This document shows positions 15,852 to 24,911 of a stretch of 64,000 bases of DNA, piece after piece. The notes beneath the pieces are model-generated. The model worked only from the letters and a program-made list of their open reading frames with translations. It was not told the DNA's origin and made no database searches. The position numbers were made by a program, and so were the translations under genes. The DNA lies in the NCBI RefSeq assembly GCF_003867015.1, contig NZ_CP032548.1:2299001-2363000 (forward strand), read 5' to 3'. This stretch comes from Tenacibaculum singaporense (GTDB taxonomy: Bacteria; Bacteroidota; Bacteroidia; Flavobacteriales; Flavobacteriaceae). The first letter of the stretch is position 1. Every line of letters starts with the position of its first letter.

Positions 15852-17366
15852 TTAAAACGGAACATCATCGTCACTTGGACCAAAAGCATCTTCTGGTGAA
15901 GCAAAATTACTTGATGCTACTTCATCGTTAAATCCTGAATTCATACTCGATTGGAATTCACTACTAAAGCCTTCTTCTAAATCCGAGAATTTTGCCAAGT
16001 GTCCTGTAAACTTCAAGCGAATATTATCCAATCCACCATTACGGTGTTTTGCTACAATAAACTCTCCTTGTCCTTCACATGGCGAATGATCATCGTCATC
16101 CCATTCTGTCATTCCATAATATTCAGGACGATAAATAAATGATACAATATCGGCATCCTGCTCAATTGCTCCAGATTCACGAAGATCGGATAGTAACGGA
16201 CGTTTACTTCCTCCACGGGTTTCAACCGCACGCGATAACTGAGAAAGTGCAATTACAGGTACATTCAATTCTTTACCTAGTGCTTTTAAGTTACGCGAAA
16301 TCGTCGAAATTTCTTGTTCACGGTTACCTCCTGCTCCTCCTGCTGTCATTAACTGTAAGTAATCAATAATTAAGATTTTAACTCCGTGTTGTGATACTAA
16401 ACGACGTGCTTTTGCACGTAAATCAAAAATGGATAATGCAGGTGTATCATCAATAAAAATAGGCGCGTCTGAAAGCTTTTTTACTTTTACATTCAATTGC
16501 TCCCATTCATGAGGTTCTAAGTTTCCTTTACGTAATTTTTCAGAAGTCAACCCTGTTTCTGAAGAAATCATACGTGTAATTAACTGCACCGATGACATCT
16601 CCAGTGAGAATAATGCTACTGGATGTCCGAAATCAATCGCCATATTTTTAGCCATCGATATTACGAAAGCGGTTTTACCCATACCAGGACGTGCAGCGAT
16701 AATGATTAAATCGGTAGGTTGCCAACCCGAGGTTAATGCATCTAGTTTGGTAAATCCGGTTGCCAAACCACTCATCCCTTCTTTGGTTGAAATTTCTTGA
16801 ATCTTATTAATCGATTGCTGAACTAAAGAGTCAGCTCTTTCCGCTCCCTTTTTAAGGTTTCCTTGCGTTACTTCGAATAATTTTCCTTCGGCATCATCTA
16901 ACAAATCAAAAACATCAACAGTTTCATCGTATGCGTTTTCAATAATTTCAGAAGAAATGGTAATTAATTTACGTTGAATGAATTTTTCTAGGATAATTCT
17001 AGAGTGAAATTCAATATGTGCAGATGAGGCTACTTTTTGAGTTAACCCAATTAAGTAAAAATCTCCCCCTGCTAAATCTAACTTTCCATTTTTCTTTAAT
17101 TGATTTGATACAGAAAGTAAATCAATTGGTTCTGAGTTTTGGAAAAGCTCGTAAATAGCGGCATAAATTTCTTGGTGCCTTTTATCATAAAAAGCATCAG
17201 GATGTAAAATATCAATTACTTCATCAATCCCTTTTTTATCAATCATCATAGCCCCCAAAACAGCCTCTTCTAACTCTAAAGCCTGCGGTGGTAACTTTCC
17301 TTTTTCTAAGCTTATAATTCTAGCTTTATCTATTTTTGTTCCTTTGAGAGATTGGGTTCTTTCCAT
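15852..17366 (-). CDS. dnaB: Replicative DNA helicase DnaB
   Basis: 504 residues. The N-terminal helical domain (LPPQALELEEAVLGAMMIDKKGIDEV) joins by a linker to the RecA-like hexameric helicase domain: ATGFTKLDALTSGWQPTDLI, Walker A AARPGMGKTAF, FSLEMSSVQLI, Walker B ILIIDYLQLM, and the motif IPVIALSQLSRAVE...LLSDLRESGAIEQDAD. DnaB unwinds the replication fork. The C-terminal tail is acidic (DAFGPSDDDVPF). The -7 box G is only 5 nt before the ATG, so the mRNA may be nearly leaderless. Confidence 0.98.
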   Translation of the reverse strand: MERTQSLKGTKIDKARIISLEKGKLPPQALELEEAVLGAMMIDKKGIDEVIDILHPDAFYDKRHQEIYAAIYELFQNSEPIDLLSVSNQLKKNGKLDLAGGDFYLIGLTQKVASSAHIEFHSRIILEKFIQRKLITISSEIIENAYDETVDVFDLLDDAEGKLFEVTQGNLKKGAERADSLVQQSINKIQEISTKEGMSGLATGFTKLDALTSGWQPTDLIIIAARPGMGKTAFVISMAKNMAIDFGHPVALFSLEMSSVQLITRMISSETGLTSEKLRKGNLEPHEWEQLNVKVKKLSDAPIFIDDTPALSIFDLRAKARRLVSQHGVKILIIDYLQLMTAGGAGGNREQEISTISRNLKALGKELNVPVIALSQLSRAVETRGGSKRPLLSDLRESGAIEQDADIVSFIYRPEYYGMTEWDDDDHSPCEGQGEFIVAKHRNGGLDNIRLKFTGHLAKFSDLEEGFSSEFQSSMNSGFNDEVASSNFASPEDAFGPSDDDVPF

Positions 17367-17371
17367 AATAG

Positions 17372-17379
17372 CAAAAGTA
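17372..17379 (-). promoter_or_regulatory. -7 box TACTTTTG for dnaB
   Basis: Exact TAnnTTTG match whose G is 5 nt upstream of the ATG, predicting a 5' UTR of about 0-3 nt. No -33 TTG was seen. Confidence 0.5.
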
Positions 17380-17459
17380 AATTTTTAAGATGATATTAGT
17401 AGAGACATTATTCAATTTTCTTTATGCACATTTTTTGTAAATAAACTGTTATTAACTTG

Positions 17460-17488
17460 TTGATAACGTTACAACTTTCTTATTTTTG
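17460..17488 (+). promoter_or_regulatory. Promoter of the DUF3810 gene
   Basis: TTG (17460-17462) - N18 - TATTTTTG (17481-17488). The box ends 5 nt before the ATG at 17494, so the transcript is probably leaderless. Confidence 0.6.
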
Positions 17489-17493
17489 GTGGC

Positions 17494-18567
17494 ATGCATA
17501 ACCTAAAAAAATATTTTTTTGTTGCTTTATTTCTGCCTATTCAAGTAATTTTTGTGCTTTTTATAAGCCAAAAACCACAATGGATTGAATTTTATTATAG
17601 TAATGGAATTTACCCGTATATTTCACAATTCTTTCGAACTATTCTAGGTTGGATTCCTTTCTCTGTTGGGGATATAATTGGTTTTGTTTTATTGTATCTT
17701 TTATTAAAATCTATCTATTTTTTAATAAAAAAAAGGTTTCAAAACTTCCTTCCTAAGTTAGTAAAATTTATTGCAATTTTATCTATTATTTATTTTTGTT
17801 TTTATGCTTTTTGGGGATTAAATTATTTTAGAGAGCCGTTAGCTAAAAATCTTGAGCTAAAACAATCCACCTACACTACTGAAGAACTAATTTCAACAAC
17901 TAAACAGATTGTAACAGAACTAAATAAAGTCCATTTACAAATAACAAAAAATGATTCAGTCCCTGTAATAGTTCCATATTCTCAAAGAGAAATTTATAAG
18001 TTAGCTCCTAATGGGTTTCAGGAACTTTCGAAAACATATCCCCAACTTACTTATCAAACTTCCTCGATTAAAAGCTCATTAGTTAGTTTATTTCAATCAT
18101 ACAATGGAACATCAGGGTACTTAAATCCAATAACAGGAGAAGCACAAGTAAATAATATGATTCCTAAAACGGGTTATCCAGCAACTACATGTCATGAAAT
18201 GGCGCATCAAATTGGTTGGGCAGCTGAAAATGATGCCAATTTTGTGAGTTTTTTAGCCTCCATAGCTAATAAAGACTTATATTTTAAGTATTCTGGTTAC
18301 CGTATGGCTTATAACTATTGCATAGGTCAAGTTTATAAAAGAGATAAAGAGCTAGGTAAAGAAATAGCTAAAACGGTAAATAAAGGCATCTATAAAGATT
18401 ATAAGGCTACTTATTTACATTGGAAACAGTTTAAAAACCCTATTGAACCTTATTTAAAGAAAGGGTACAACTCTTACCTCAAAGCTAATAATCAATCTAA
18501 AGGAATTCAATCATATAGTTATGTTGTCGATTTATTGATTGCCTATTTTAAAAAGAAAAGTTCTTAA
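17494..18567 (+). CDS. DUF3810 membrane protein with zinc-protease-like motif
   Basis: 357 residues. Three N-terminal membrane helices (FFVALFLPIQVIFVLFI, SVGDIIGFVLLYLLLKSIYFLI, FIAILSIIYFCFYAFWGL) precede a soluble domain. That domain contains TTCHEMAHQIGWAAENDANF, an HExxH zinc-metalloprotease signature with a plausible third ligand in the following E-N-D. This is the DUF3810 pattern common in Bacteroidota. The proteolytic role is inferred from the motif; no substrate is known. It stands alone between dnaB (divergent) and pepT. Confidence 0.85.
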   Translation: MHNLKKYFFVALFLPIQVIFVLFISQKPQWIEFYYSNGIYPYISQFFRTILGWIPFSVGDIIGFVLLYLLLKSIYFLIKKRFQNFLPKLVKFIAILSIIYFCFYAFWGLNYFREPLAKNLELKQSTYTTEELISTTKQIVTELNKVHLQITKNDSVPVIVPYSQREIYKLAPNGFQELSKTYPQLTYQTSSIKSSLVSLFQSYNGTSGYLNPITGEAQVNNMIPKTGYPATTCHEMAHQIGWAAENDANFVSFLASIANKDLYFKYSGYRMAYNYCIGQVYKRDKELGKEIAKTVNKGIYKDYKATYLHWKQFKNPIEPYLKKGYNSYLKANNQSKGIQSYSYVVDLLIAYFKKKSS

Positions 18568-18586
18568 AAATTTCATCCTATTTCAA

Positions 18587-18618
18587 TTGACAAAATACAT
18601 TTGAAATGGCTATTTTTG
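18587..18618 (+). promoter_or_regulatory. Promoter region of pepT
   Basis: TTG (18587-18589) - N21 - TATTTTTG (18611-18618), 19 nt before the ATG. A second -7-like box, TACATTTG, lies at 18596-18603. Confidence 0.5.
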
Positions 18619-18637
18619 ATGCTTTAAAAATACTACG

Positions 18638-19876
18638 ATGAACAAACAACATATAATCGACCGATTTGTAAAATATGTAACTATTGATACTGAAAGTGAT
18701 CCTAATAATCCAGCATTTCCTAGTACTGAAAAACAATGGAATTTAGCAAAAGTTCTTGAAAAAGAACTAAAGGAAATAGGAATGGTAGATGTTGAATTAG
18801 ATGAGAATTGTTATTTAATGGCAACTTTACCTAGTAATTTAGATTATGAAGTACCAACTATTGGTTTTGTTGCTCATATTGATACAAGTCCAGATTTTAC
18901 TGGAGCTAATGTGAAACCTCAAATTCATGAGAATTACGACGGAAAAGATATCTTATTAAACAAAGAAGAGAACATCGTTTTATCTCCTGATTATTTTGAA
19001 GATTTATTACAATATAAAGGTCAAACTATTATTACTACTGACGGTACTACATTATTAGGTGCTGATGATAAAGCTGGGGTTACTGAAATTGTTTCTGCAA
19101 TGGAATACTTAATTCAACACCCAGAAATTAAACATGGTAAAATCCGTATTTGCTTTACTCCTGATGAAGAGGTTGGTAAAGGTGCTCATATGTTTGATGT
19201 TGAGAAATTTGGAGCTGAGTGGGCTTACACCATGGATGGAAGTCAAATTGGTGAGTTAGAATACGAAAACTTTAATGCTGCAGGTGCTACAGTTACTATT
19301 AATGGTAAAATTGTACACCCTGGGTATGCAAAAGGTAAAATGATTAACTCAATGCTTATTGCTAGTGAGTTTATTAATGCATTACCTGAAGATGAAGTTC
19401 CTGAAAGAACAACTGGTTATGAAGGATTCTTCCACTTACACCATATGGAAGGTAAAGTTGAGCAAACAACATTGAGCTATATTATTAGAGATCATGATAT
19501 GGATCAATTCAACAACCGTAAAAAAGCAATGCTTGATTTAGCTGAAGTTTTAAACGCTAAGCGTGGACAAAAATTAGTTTCTGTTGAAATTAAAGATCAA
19601 TATTTTAACATGAAAGAAAAAGTTACTCCTGTAATGCACATTGTTGATATTGCTGAAGAGGTGATGAAAGATATGGGAATTACTCCATTAATTAAGCCTA
19701 TTCGTGGTGGTACTGATGGTTCTCAATTATCATATAAAGGTTTACCATGTCCTAACATTTTTGCTGGCGGACATAACTTCCATGGACGTTATGAATATGT
19801 TCCTGCTGAAAGTATAGTAAAAGCTAGTGAAGTAATTGTTGGAATTGCACAAAAAGTTGCGGTAAAATTTAAGTAA
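18638..19876 (+). CDS. pepT: Peptidase T (tripeptide aminopeptidase)
   Basis: 412 residues, M20B family. Zinc and catalytic residues are seen in order: [13 protein letters not shown] (first His-x-Asp), [15 protein letters not shown] (bridging Asp), [12 protein letters not shown] (catalytic Glu-Glu), [15 protein letters not shown] (Asp ligand), the dimerisation domain around [15 protein letters not shown], and the final ligand in [15 protein letters not shown]. PepT removes N-terminal residues from tripeptides in the cytoplasm. It is monocistronic and ends at a strong terminator. Confidence 0.97.
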   Translation: MNKQHIIDRFVKYVTIDTESDPNNPAFPSTEKQWNLAKVLEKELKEIGMVDVELDENCYLMATLPSNLDYEVPTIGFVAHIDTSPDFTGANVKPQIHENYDGKDILLNKEENIVLSPDYFEDLLQYKGQTIITTDGTTLLGADDKAGVTEIVSAMEYLIQHPEIKHGKIRICFTPDEEVGKGAHMFDVEKFGAEWAYTMDGSQIGELEYENFNAAGATVTINGKIVHPGYAKGKMINSMLIASEFINALPEDEVPERTTGYEGFFHLHHMEGKVEQTTLSYIIRDHDMDQFNNRKKAMLDLAEVLNAKRGQKLVSVEIKDQYFNMKEKVTPVMHIVDIAEEVMKDMGITPLIKPIRGGTDGSQLSYKGLPCPNIFAGGHNFHGRYEYVPAESIVKASEVIVGIAQKVAVKFK

Positions 19877-19900
19877 TCTTATACTACCTTTTATAAAATC

Positions 19901-19929
19901 AAAAACTCTAGCTTTCGCTAGAGTTTTTT
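19901..19929 (+). terminator. Terminator of pepT
   Basis: AAACTCTAGC - TTTC - GCTAGAGTTT, followed by TTT. Confidence 0.85.
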
Positions 19930-19993
19930 ATGATATTTTTACCCCTTAAAAAATATCATTCTGTTTGAAATAAATCCCCTTAATTTTATTTCA
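19930..19993. repeat. Pair of hairpins with CCCCTTAA loops upstream of lysA
   Basis: The first is ATGATATTTT (19930-19939) / AAAATATCAT (19950-19959) with loop TACCCCTTAA. Six bases on is TGAAATAAA (19966-19974) / TTTATTTCA (19985-19993) with loop TCCCCTTAAT. The stems are perfect but unrelated to each other, while the loops are almost identical. The pair begins directly at the end of the pepT terminator. Confidence 0.6.
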
Positions 19994-20066
19994 TGGCAAA
20001 TATGATTCTTTTTAAAAGATTATATTATAGGAAAATACCCTTTTGCCAAGACGTAAAACCCCTAAT

Positions 20067-20092
20067 TTCACAAAAAAACACAAATTTGTGAA
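20067..20092. promoter_or_regulatory. Inverted repeat upstream of the lysA promoter, possible operator
   Basis: TTCACAAA (20067-20074) and TTTGTGAA (20085-20092), 10-nt spacer, centred about 63 bp before the expected lysA transcription start. It could be a regulator site or a transcript hairpin; which one is not decidable from sequence. Confidence 0.35.
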
Positions 20093-20110
20093 TTTCTTTC
20101 ATTTTATTTT

Positions 20111-20137
20111 TTGTAATCATTCACCTCTATACTTTTG
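20111..20137 (+). promoter_or_regulatory. Promoter of lysA
   Basis: TTG (20111-20113) - N16 - TACTTTTG (20130-20137), followed by CCTGC. The spacing is slightly short of the usual 17-23. The ATG is 20 nt downstream. Confidence 0.5.
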
Positions 20138-20156
20138 CCTGCAAATATTAAAGTAA

Positions 20157-21362
20157 ATGAATAGACAAGACCTTTTAAAGCTAGCTGACAAATATCAGTC
20201 ACCTTTGTATGTTTACGACACTGAAAAAATTATATCTCAGTATAAAAAGATAACATCTGCTTTTTCTAAAGTTAAAAATGTAAAAATTAATTATGCTGTT
20301 AAAGCATTATCAAACATTAATATACTAAAGGTTTTTAATAAGCTTAACAGTGGTTTGGATACGGTTTCTATTCAAGAAGTAAAACTTGGTTTATTAGCAG
20401 GTTTTGAGCCTCATGAAATTATATATACACCTAACGGAGTTTCTTTACAGGAAATAGAAGAAGTTGCTAAATTAGGTGTTCAAATTAATATTGATAACTT
20501 ATCAATATTAGAATTATTTGGGCAAAAGCATCCTAAAATCCCCGTTTGTATTCGTATTAACCCGCATGTAATGGCTGGTGGTAATAGTAAAATATCAGTA
20601 GGACATATTGATTCTAAATTTGGAATTTCAATTCATCAAGTACCTCATATAAAAAGAGTTGTTGAAAATACAGGAATGCACATTAATGGAATTCACATGC
20701 ATACTGGTTCTGATATTTTAGATATTGATACTTTTATAAGGGCTACCGAAATTTTATTTGATGTTGCAAGACAGTTTAAAAATATTGATTTTATTGATTT
20801 TGGTAGTGGATTTAAGGTTCCTTACAAAAAAGACGATATTTCAACTGATATAAATGAGCTAGGTAAAAAGCTATCTACACGATTTAATGAATTTTGTAAA
20901 AACTACGGAAAGGAAGTTACCCTAATGTTTGAGCCTGGAAAGTTTTTAGTTAGTGAAGCTGGATATTTTTTAGCAAAAGTAAATGTTATTAAACAAACAA
21001 CTTCAACTGTTTTTGCTGGTATTGATAGTGGTTTAAACCACTTAATTCGTCCTATGTTTTACAACTCTTATCACTATATAGAAAACTTATCTAATCCTAA
21101 AGGAAGAGAGCGTTTTTATAGTATTGTTGGATATATTTGTGAAAATGACACCTTTGGATCTAATAGAAGAATCAATGAAATATCTGAAGACGATATATTA
21201 TGTTTCCATAATGCAGGTGCTTATTGTTTCTCTATGGCTTCAAATTATAACTCAAGGTTTAGACCTGCAGAAGTTATGATTTACAAAGGAAAAGATTATT
21301 TGATTAGAAAAAGGGAAACTATGGAAGATATTCTTAAGAATCAAGAAAGCGTTACACTATAA
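20157..21362 (+). CDS. lysA: Diaminopimelate decarboxylase
   Basis: 401 residues, fold-type III PLP decarboxylase converting meso-diaminopimelate to L-lysine. Seen: PLP Lys in NYAVKALSNINILKVF, the phosphate-binding glycines in DFGSGFKVPY, IHMHTGSDI, EPGKFLVSEAGYFLAKV, and the second-subunit Cys/Tyr region LCFHNAGAYCFSMASNYNSR. It is monocistronic between two pairs of unusual hairpins. An arginine/ornithine decarboxylase of the same fold is less likely given the GAYCFSMASNYN end. Confidence 0.92.
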   Translation: MNRQDLLKLADKYQSPLYVYDTEKIISQYKKITSAFSKVKNVKINYAVKALSNINILKVFNKLNSGLDTVSIQEVKLGLLAGFEPHEIIYTPNGVSLQEIEEVAKLGVQINIDNLSILELFGQKHPKIPVCIRINPHVMAGGNSKISVGHIDSKFGISIHQVPHIKRVVENTGMHINGIHMHTGSDILDIDTFIRATEILFDVARQFKNIDFIDFGSGFKVPYKKDDISTDINELGKKLSTRFNEFCKNYGKEVTLMFEPGKFLVSEAGYFLAKVNVIKQTTSTVFAGIDSGLNHLIRPMFYNSYHYIENLSNPKGRERFYSIVGYICENDTFGSNRRINEISEDDILCFHNAGAYCFSMASNYNSRFRPAEVMIYKGKDYLIRKRETMEDILKNQESVTL

Positions 21363-21372
21363 TAAAACACTT

Positions 21373-21407
21373 AAAAACTCTGACCTTAATAAGGCCAGAG
21401 TTTTTTT
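21373..21407 (+). terminator. Terminator of lysA
   Basis: AAACTCTGACCTT - AAT - AAGGCCAGAGTTT (one A/C mismatch), followed by a T7 run that overlaps the start of the next hairpin. Confidence 0.85.
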
Positions 21408-21476
21408 AAAATATAATCAACCCCTCAAAGACTATATTTTAAAACGTTGTAATTAAAGTCCCCTATCTTTATTTAC
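21405..21476. repeat. Pair of hairpins with CCCCT loops downstream of lysA
   Basis: The first is TTTAAAATATAATC (21405-21418) / GACTATATTTTAAA (21430-21443), 13 of 14 paired, loop AACCCCTCAAA. Five bases on is GTAATTAAAG (21449-21458) / CTTTATTTAC (21467-21476), 9 of 10 paired, loop TCCCCTAT. They mirror the pair upstream of lysA. The rest of the 245-bp gap holds only the next terminator and a weak GAAA-ACCCCCC-TTTC element near 21515. Confidence 0.6.
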
Positions 21477-21556
21477 GATTACAAATATCACCCATTTATT
21501 TTAAAAGTTTCACAGGAAAACCCCCCTTTCTTACAAAATATTCAATAAAAAAACAA

Positions 21557-21584
21557 AAAAACCACTCATTTTTTGAGTGGTTTT
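21557..21584 (-). terminator. Terminator of the Oar-like receptor gene
   Basis: AAAACCACTCA and TGAGTGGTTTT form a stem with a T-rich loop, followed on the minus strand by a T6 run. Confidence 0.8.
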
Positions 21585-21607
21585 ATAAGTTTTTTTGTTC
21601 TTATTTA

Positions 21608-24600
21608 TTAAAAAATATAACGTAAACCTATTTGCATTTGCCAACGAGAAAGTAAACTAGAATCGAAACCAAATGTTTTTGTTGAGTTAGGAGTGAATGA
21701 ATACGTAGGTGCCTGAGAATAATCTGGTACATAATTCGCTGGATCAGTGTTTGCAGGATCTACATCAGGGAATCTAATACCTAAAGGTTGTAAATTATTA
21801 GGCTGTTGTACTACTCCCCAGTCAGAATTAATTAAGTTTCCTACATTTAAAATATCAAGACTTAATTGTATTGTATTTTGCTTTTCTTCAGACACGTTAA
21901 AATTAAAATCTTGTAATATTTTTAAATCCCATTTACCTCTCCATGGTGCTAAAGCTCCATAACGCTCTACATACTGTCCTCTTCTTTCACTTAAATAATC
22001 ATCTTGTTGTATATAGCTTTCAAAAGCTGCTGCATGAGCAGGGTCACTAAATTGCATTTGATTAAGTTCTGAACTAGTCGGAACGTATAATAAGTCATTT
22101 ACAGTAGAACCATCATTATTAATGTCTCCTCCATAAGTGTAATTAAACCTTCCTCCTTGGGCATACTCAAAAAATGTAGAAATAGTAGTAGCAAACTTAT
22201 CTCCTCCATAAGTAAACTTCTTAGAAGCTACACCAATAATTCTATGAGTGTCACCATATTTAGAATATGATAAAACATCATTATTAGCATTTCCTACCAC
22301 TGGATTAAAAGCAAAAGCATCTCCAGTAATTTCTGCCTCAATAGAGTTTACATCTTTAGCATTTAAATAGTTATAGGCAACACTTGTATATAATCCGTTA
22401 TCAAAAGTTTTTTGAAGTTTTAAAGAGGCATTCCATACACGACCTTTATCTGAATTTGTAAATACATAAGCATTATTTCCTTTATCACTTCCGTCGTATA
22501 TTTCTCTATTATCAAATGGTGTATTTAAAGTAGCAGTAGGCTCTCTTAGCCCCCAGTTTTGTACATGGGCACCATTAATGTCTTTTGTATAAGAAATATC
22601 TGTAGTTGCTATAATTCCATTTTCAAATTTCCAGTCTAAACCTAAGTTTGTTCTCCATACTTGAGGAAATTTAAAATCTGGATCAACCAATTGGAAGAAA
22701 CCATCATCAGCTCCACTTACTTGGTTTCCAATCCATACAAAAGGTAAACGTCCAGTAAAAACCCCTGAACCTCCACGAAGTTGCATTGTATTATTTCCTT
22801 TTACATCCCAGTTAAAACCTACTCTTGGTGAAATTAACCATTGGTTTGTAGGCATTTTAGTTGAAAGTAACTGTTGTTCTTCTCCTGTATTTGGGTTGTA
22901 GTACAGTACTGAGTTATCTCTGGTTGCTCCATTATCAGTATCTATAAACTTCTGAATTAAACTGGATGTATTGAAATACAGCGGCTTATCAAAACGAACT
23001 CCATAAGTTAACTTAAAATTGTCATTCATTTCCCACTCATCTTGGACATAAAAAGCCAGCTGACCTACATTTAACTCAGATAGTTTCCAACCACCATCAT
23101 TACCATCTCCATTAGCATTAAATGAATTGTAAGCATTTTGAGTAGCTGCTAAATACTGCTCTACTACTCCACCTGGTTGTGCTGCTGATAAAAAAGTTGC
23201 TACATCTGGGTATGGGTTAAATAATCCGTAATAAGGGAAAATTCCAAAATTGAAAGATTCATAATTTGTTAAATTAAATGAGTTTTCAAACTCAAATTGT
23301 TCAAATGAAAAACCAACGGTATACGTATGATCTCCCTTATAAAAGTTCATGTTATTTGTCAACTGAAAAACTCGCTGATCTAGCTTGTTATTGATAGAAA
23401 ACGGCTCATGACCTGCTATAATATAATTACTACCATTACCATCTTGAATTGTAATTACCGGTGCTGGTGCAGATAACGGATTTCTAAAATCATCAAAATG
23501 TGTATAACCTATTTGTAACTTGTTAGTAGTTGTTTCTGATAAGTTAGAGTTTAATTCTAACTGAAATGAATTTAAGTTGTTATTGATTTCATATCCTGAA
23601 TTTTCAAACTGTAATGTAGAAAAACTTGGTCCTCTAATACCTAGAGCTGTTGGATGTGCTGGTGTTTCTTTGGATGCTCTTAAGAAATTATAAATTAACG
23701 CTAATCTATTTTTATCATTAATATTCCAATCTAATTTAAAAATTCCTTTAGTAGATTCCGAACCATAAGTGAACCCCTCATAAGCTCCTGTATCATACCC
23801 TAAGGCTGCTAAAGCATCACGAACAGCTATCATATCCGATTCTAATACTCTCGATTCATTAACAGCTCCACTACCAGTATTTGGTATCCAACCTGCTGTT
23901 CCTAAATCTTCTCTGTCATCTTTTTCAAAATTTGCAAAAAAGAATAATTTATCCTTAATAATTGGACCTCCTAAGCTTACTCCGTATTGGCTTTGACTTA
24001 ACTTAGGTTTTACAACTTCTTGACCTTTAATTTTGCCTCCAGTCATATCTTGGTTTCTGTAAAACCCATAAACTGTACCTGTAAATTCGTTTGTACCACT
24101 TTTGGTTACTGCATCTACCGAAGCTCCTGTAAACCCGGACAAAGTAACATCGTATGGTGCAGTAGAAACCGAAATTTGTTCAATTGCATCTAACGAAATT
24201 GGTTGTGAACCTGTTTGACCTCCTGGTGTTGGCGAATCTAAACCAAAAGGGTTATTGAAAATAGATCCATCTAAAGAAAAGTTGTTGAACTGGTCATTTC
24301 TCCCTCCAAAAGAGTTTCCACTTGCAGTTGGTTCTAAACGTGTAAAATCTGCAGCGGAACGTGAAATAGTTGGTAAGGTTTTTAGCTGAACAGCACTTAC
24401 ACTAGTTTGTGCTCCCGTTCTGTCATTATTAAAAACTTTACTTCTTGTTGTTGATATAACAACTTCTTCTAATTGCTCTCCATCCTCGGATAAAACACCA
24501 TCAATATTGGTTGTCTTACCTAAAGTTAAGTAGATATTGGTTACTTCTTGTGATTGAAACCCAATATAGCTAAACGTTACTTTATAAGGTCCTCCTACTC

Positions 24601-24805
24601 TTAAGTTAGGTATGGTGTATCTTCCATTGTCTTGAGCTACGGCTCCAGATATGGTACCTGTTGGCTCATGTAAAACAACAATGTTAGCACCAAACAAAGG
24701 TTCTCCCTGATTGTCTGTTACAGTTCCTTTTATTTTTGATGTGGTTACCTGGGAATAGATGGATAAACTCAAAAAAACAAAAGAAAAAATTATTAATTTC
24801 TTCAT
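21608..24805 (-). CDS. Oar-like TonB-dependent receptor
   Basis: 1065 residues from ATG 24805, which gives signal peptide MKKLIIFSFVFLSLSIYS; the 29-residue longer frame would run through the rplI terminator. An N-terminal carboxypeptidase-regulatory-like domain (KGTVTDNQGEPLFGANIVVL, about 25-110) is followed by a plug (SKVFNNDRTGAQTSVSAVQL...FNNFSLDGSIFNNPFGLDSP) and a 22-strand barrel ending in MQIGLRYIF. The plug and barrel are of the Oar type, named after a Myxococcus protein implicated in protein secretion. No SusD-like lipoprotein is adjacent, so glycan uptake is not suggested. The substrate is unknown. Confidence 0.88.
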   Translation of the reverse strand: MKKLIIFSFVFLSLSIYSQVTTSKIKGTVTDNQGEPLFGANIVVLHEPTGTISGAVAQDNGRYTIPNLRVGGPYKVTFSYIGFQSQEVTNIYLTLGKTTNIDGVLSEDGEQLEEVVISTTRSKVFNNDRTGAQTSVSAVQLKTLPTISRSAADFTRLEPTASGNSFGGRNDQFNNFSLDGSIFNNPFGLDSPTPGGQTGSQPISLDAIEQISVSTAPYDVTLSGFTGASVDAVTKSGTNEFTGTVYGFYRNQDMTGGKIKGQEVVKPKLSQSQYGVSLGGPIIKDKLFFFANFEKDDREDLGTAGWIPNTGSGAVNESRVLESDMIAVRDALAALGYDTGAYEGFTYGSESTKGIFKLDWNINDKNRLALIYNFLRASKETPAHPTALGIRGPSFSTLQFENSGYEINNNLNSFQLELNSNLSETTTNKLQIGYTHFDDFRNPLSAPAPVITIQDGNGSNYIIAGHEPFSINNKLDQRVFQLTNNMNFYKGDHTYTVGFSFEQFEFENSFNLTNYESFNFGIFPYYGLFNPYPDVATFLSAAQPGGVVEQYLAATQNAYNSFNANGDGNDGGWKLSELNVGQLAFYVQDEWEMNDNFKLTYGVRFDKPLYFNTSSLIQKFIDTDNGATRDNSVLYYNPNTGEEQQLLSTKMPTNQWLISPRVGFNWDVKGNNTMQLRGGSGVFTGRLPFVWIGNQVSGADDGFFQLVDPDFKFPQVWRTNLGLDWKFENGIIATTDISYTKDINGAHVQNWGLREPTATLNTPFDNREIYDGSDKGNNAYVFTNSDKGRVWNASLKLQKTFDNGLYTSVAYNYLNAKDVNSIEAEITGDAFAFNPVVGNANNDVLSYSKYGDTHRIIGVASKKFTYGGDKFATTISTFFEYAQGGRFNYTYGGDINNDGSTVNDLLYVPTSSELNQMQFSDPAHAAAFESYIQQDDYLSERRGQYVERYGALAPWRGKWDLKILQDFNFNVSEEKQNTIQLSLDILNVGNLINSDWGVVQQPNNLQPLGIRFPDVDPANTDPANYVPDYSQAPTYSFTPNSTKTFGFDSSLLSRWQMQIGLRYIF

Positions 24806-24835
24806 AATAGTTCTGATTTTGTTTATGTTACAACT

Positions 24836-24843
24836 CAAATTTA
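24836..24843 (-). promoter_or_regulatory. -7 box TAAATTTG for the Oar-like receptor
   Basis: Exact TAnnTTTG match about 30 nt before ATG 24805, immediately after the rplI terminator; it supports the shorter start. Confidence 0.5.
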
Positions 24844-24850
24844 AGCATAA

Positions 24851-24877
24851 AAAAAATCCGCTCGACAGAGCGGATTT
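24851..24877 (-). terminator. Terminator of the rpsF-rpsR-rplI operon
   Basis: AAATCCGCTC and GAGCGGATTT, 4-nt loop, then T8 on the minus strand. Confidence 0.9.
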
Positions 24878-24911
24878 ATACTTTATTAACATGTATTTAA
24901 CAATTTAGTTA

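Noticed and set aside
19930..20110. Lysine riboswitch upstream of lysA
   Set aside because: The long conserved L-box core and its five-helix junction are not present; the hairpins here are short and independent.
19930..21476. lysA as a recently transferred cassette bounded by repeats
   Set aside because: The hairpin stems on the two sides are not copies of each other, base composition matches the neighbours, and there is no integrase or target duplication.
24806..24892. 29-residue N-terminal extension of the TonB receptor
   Set aside because: It would read through the rplI terminator and place the signal peptide internally; ATG 24805 fits a normal signal peptide and the TAAATTTG box.
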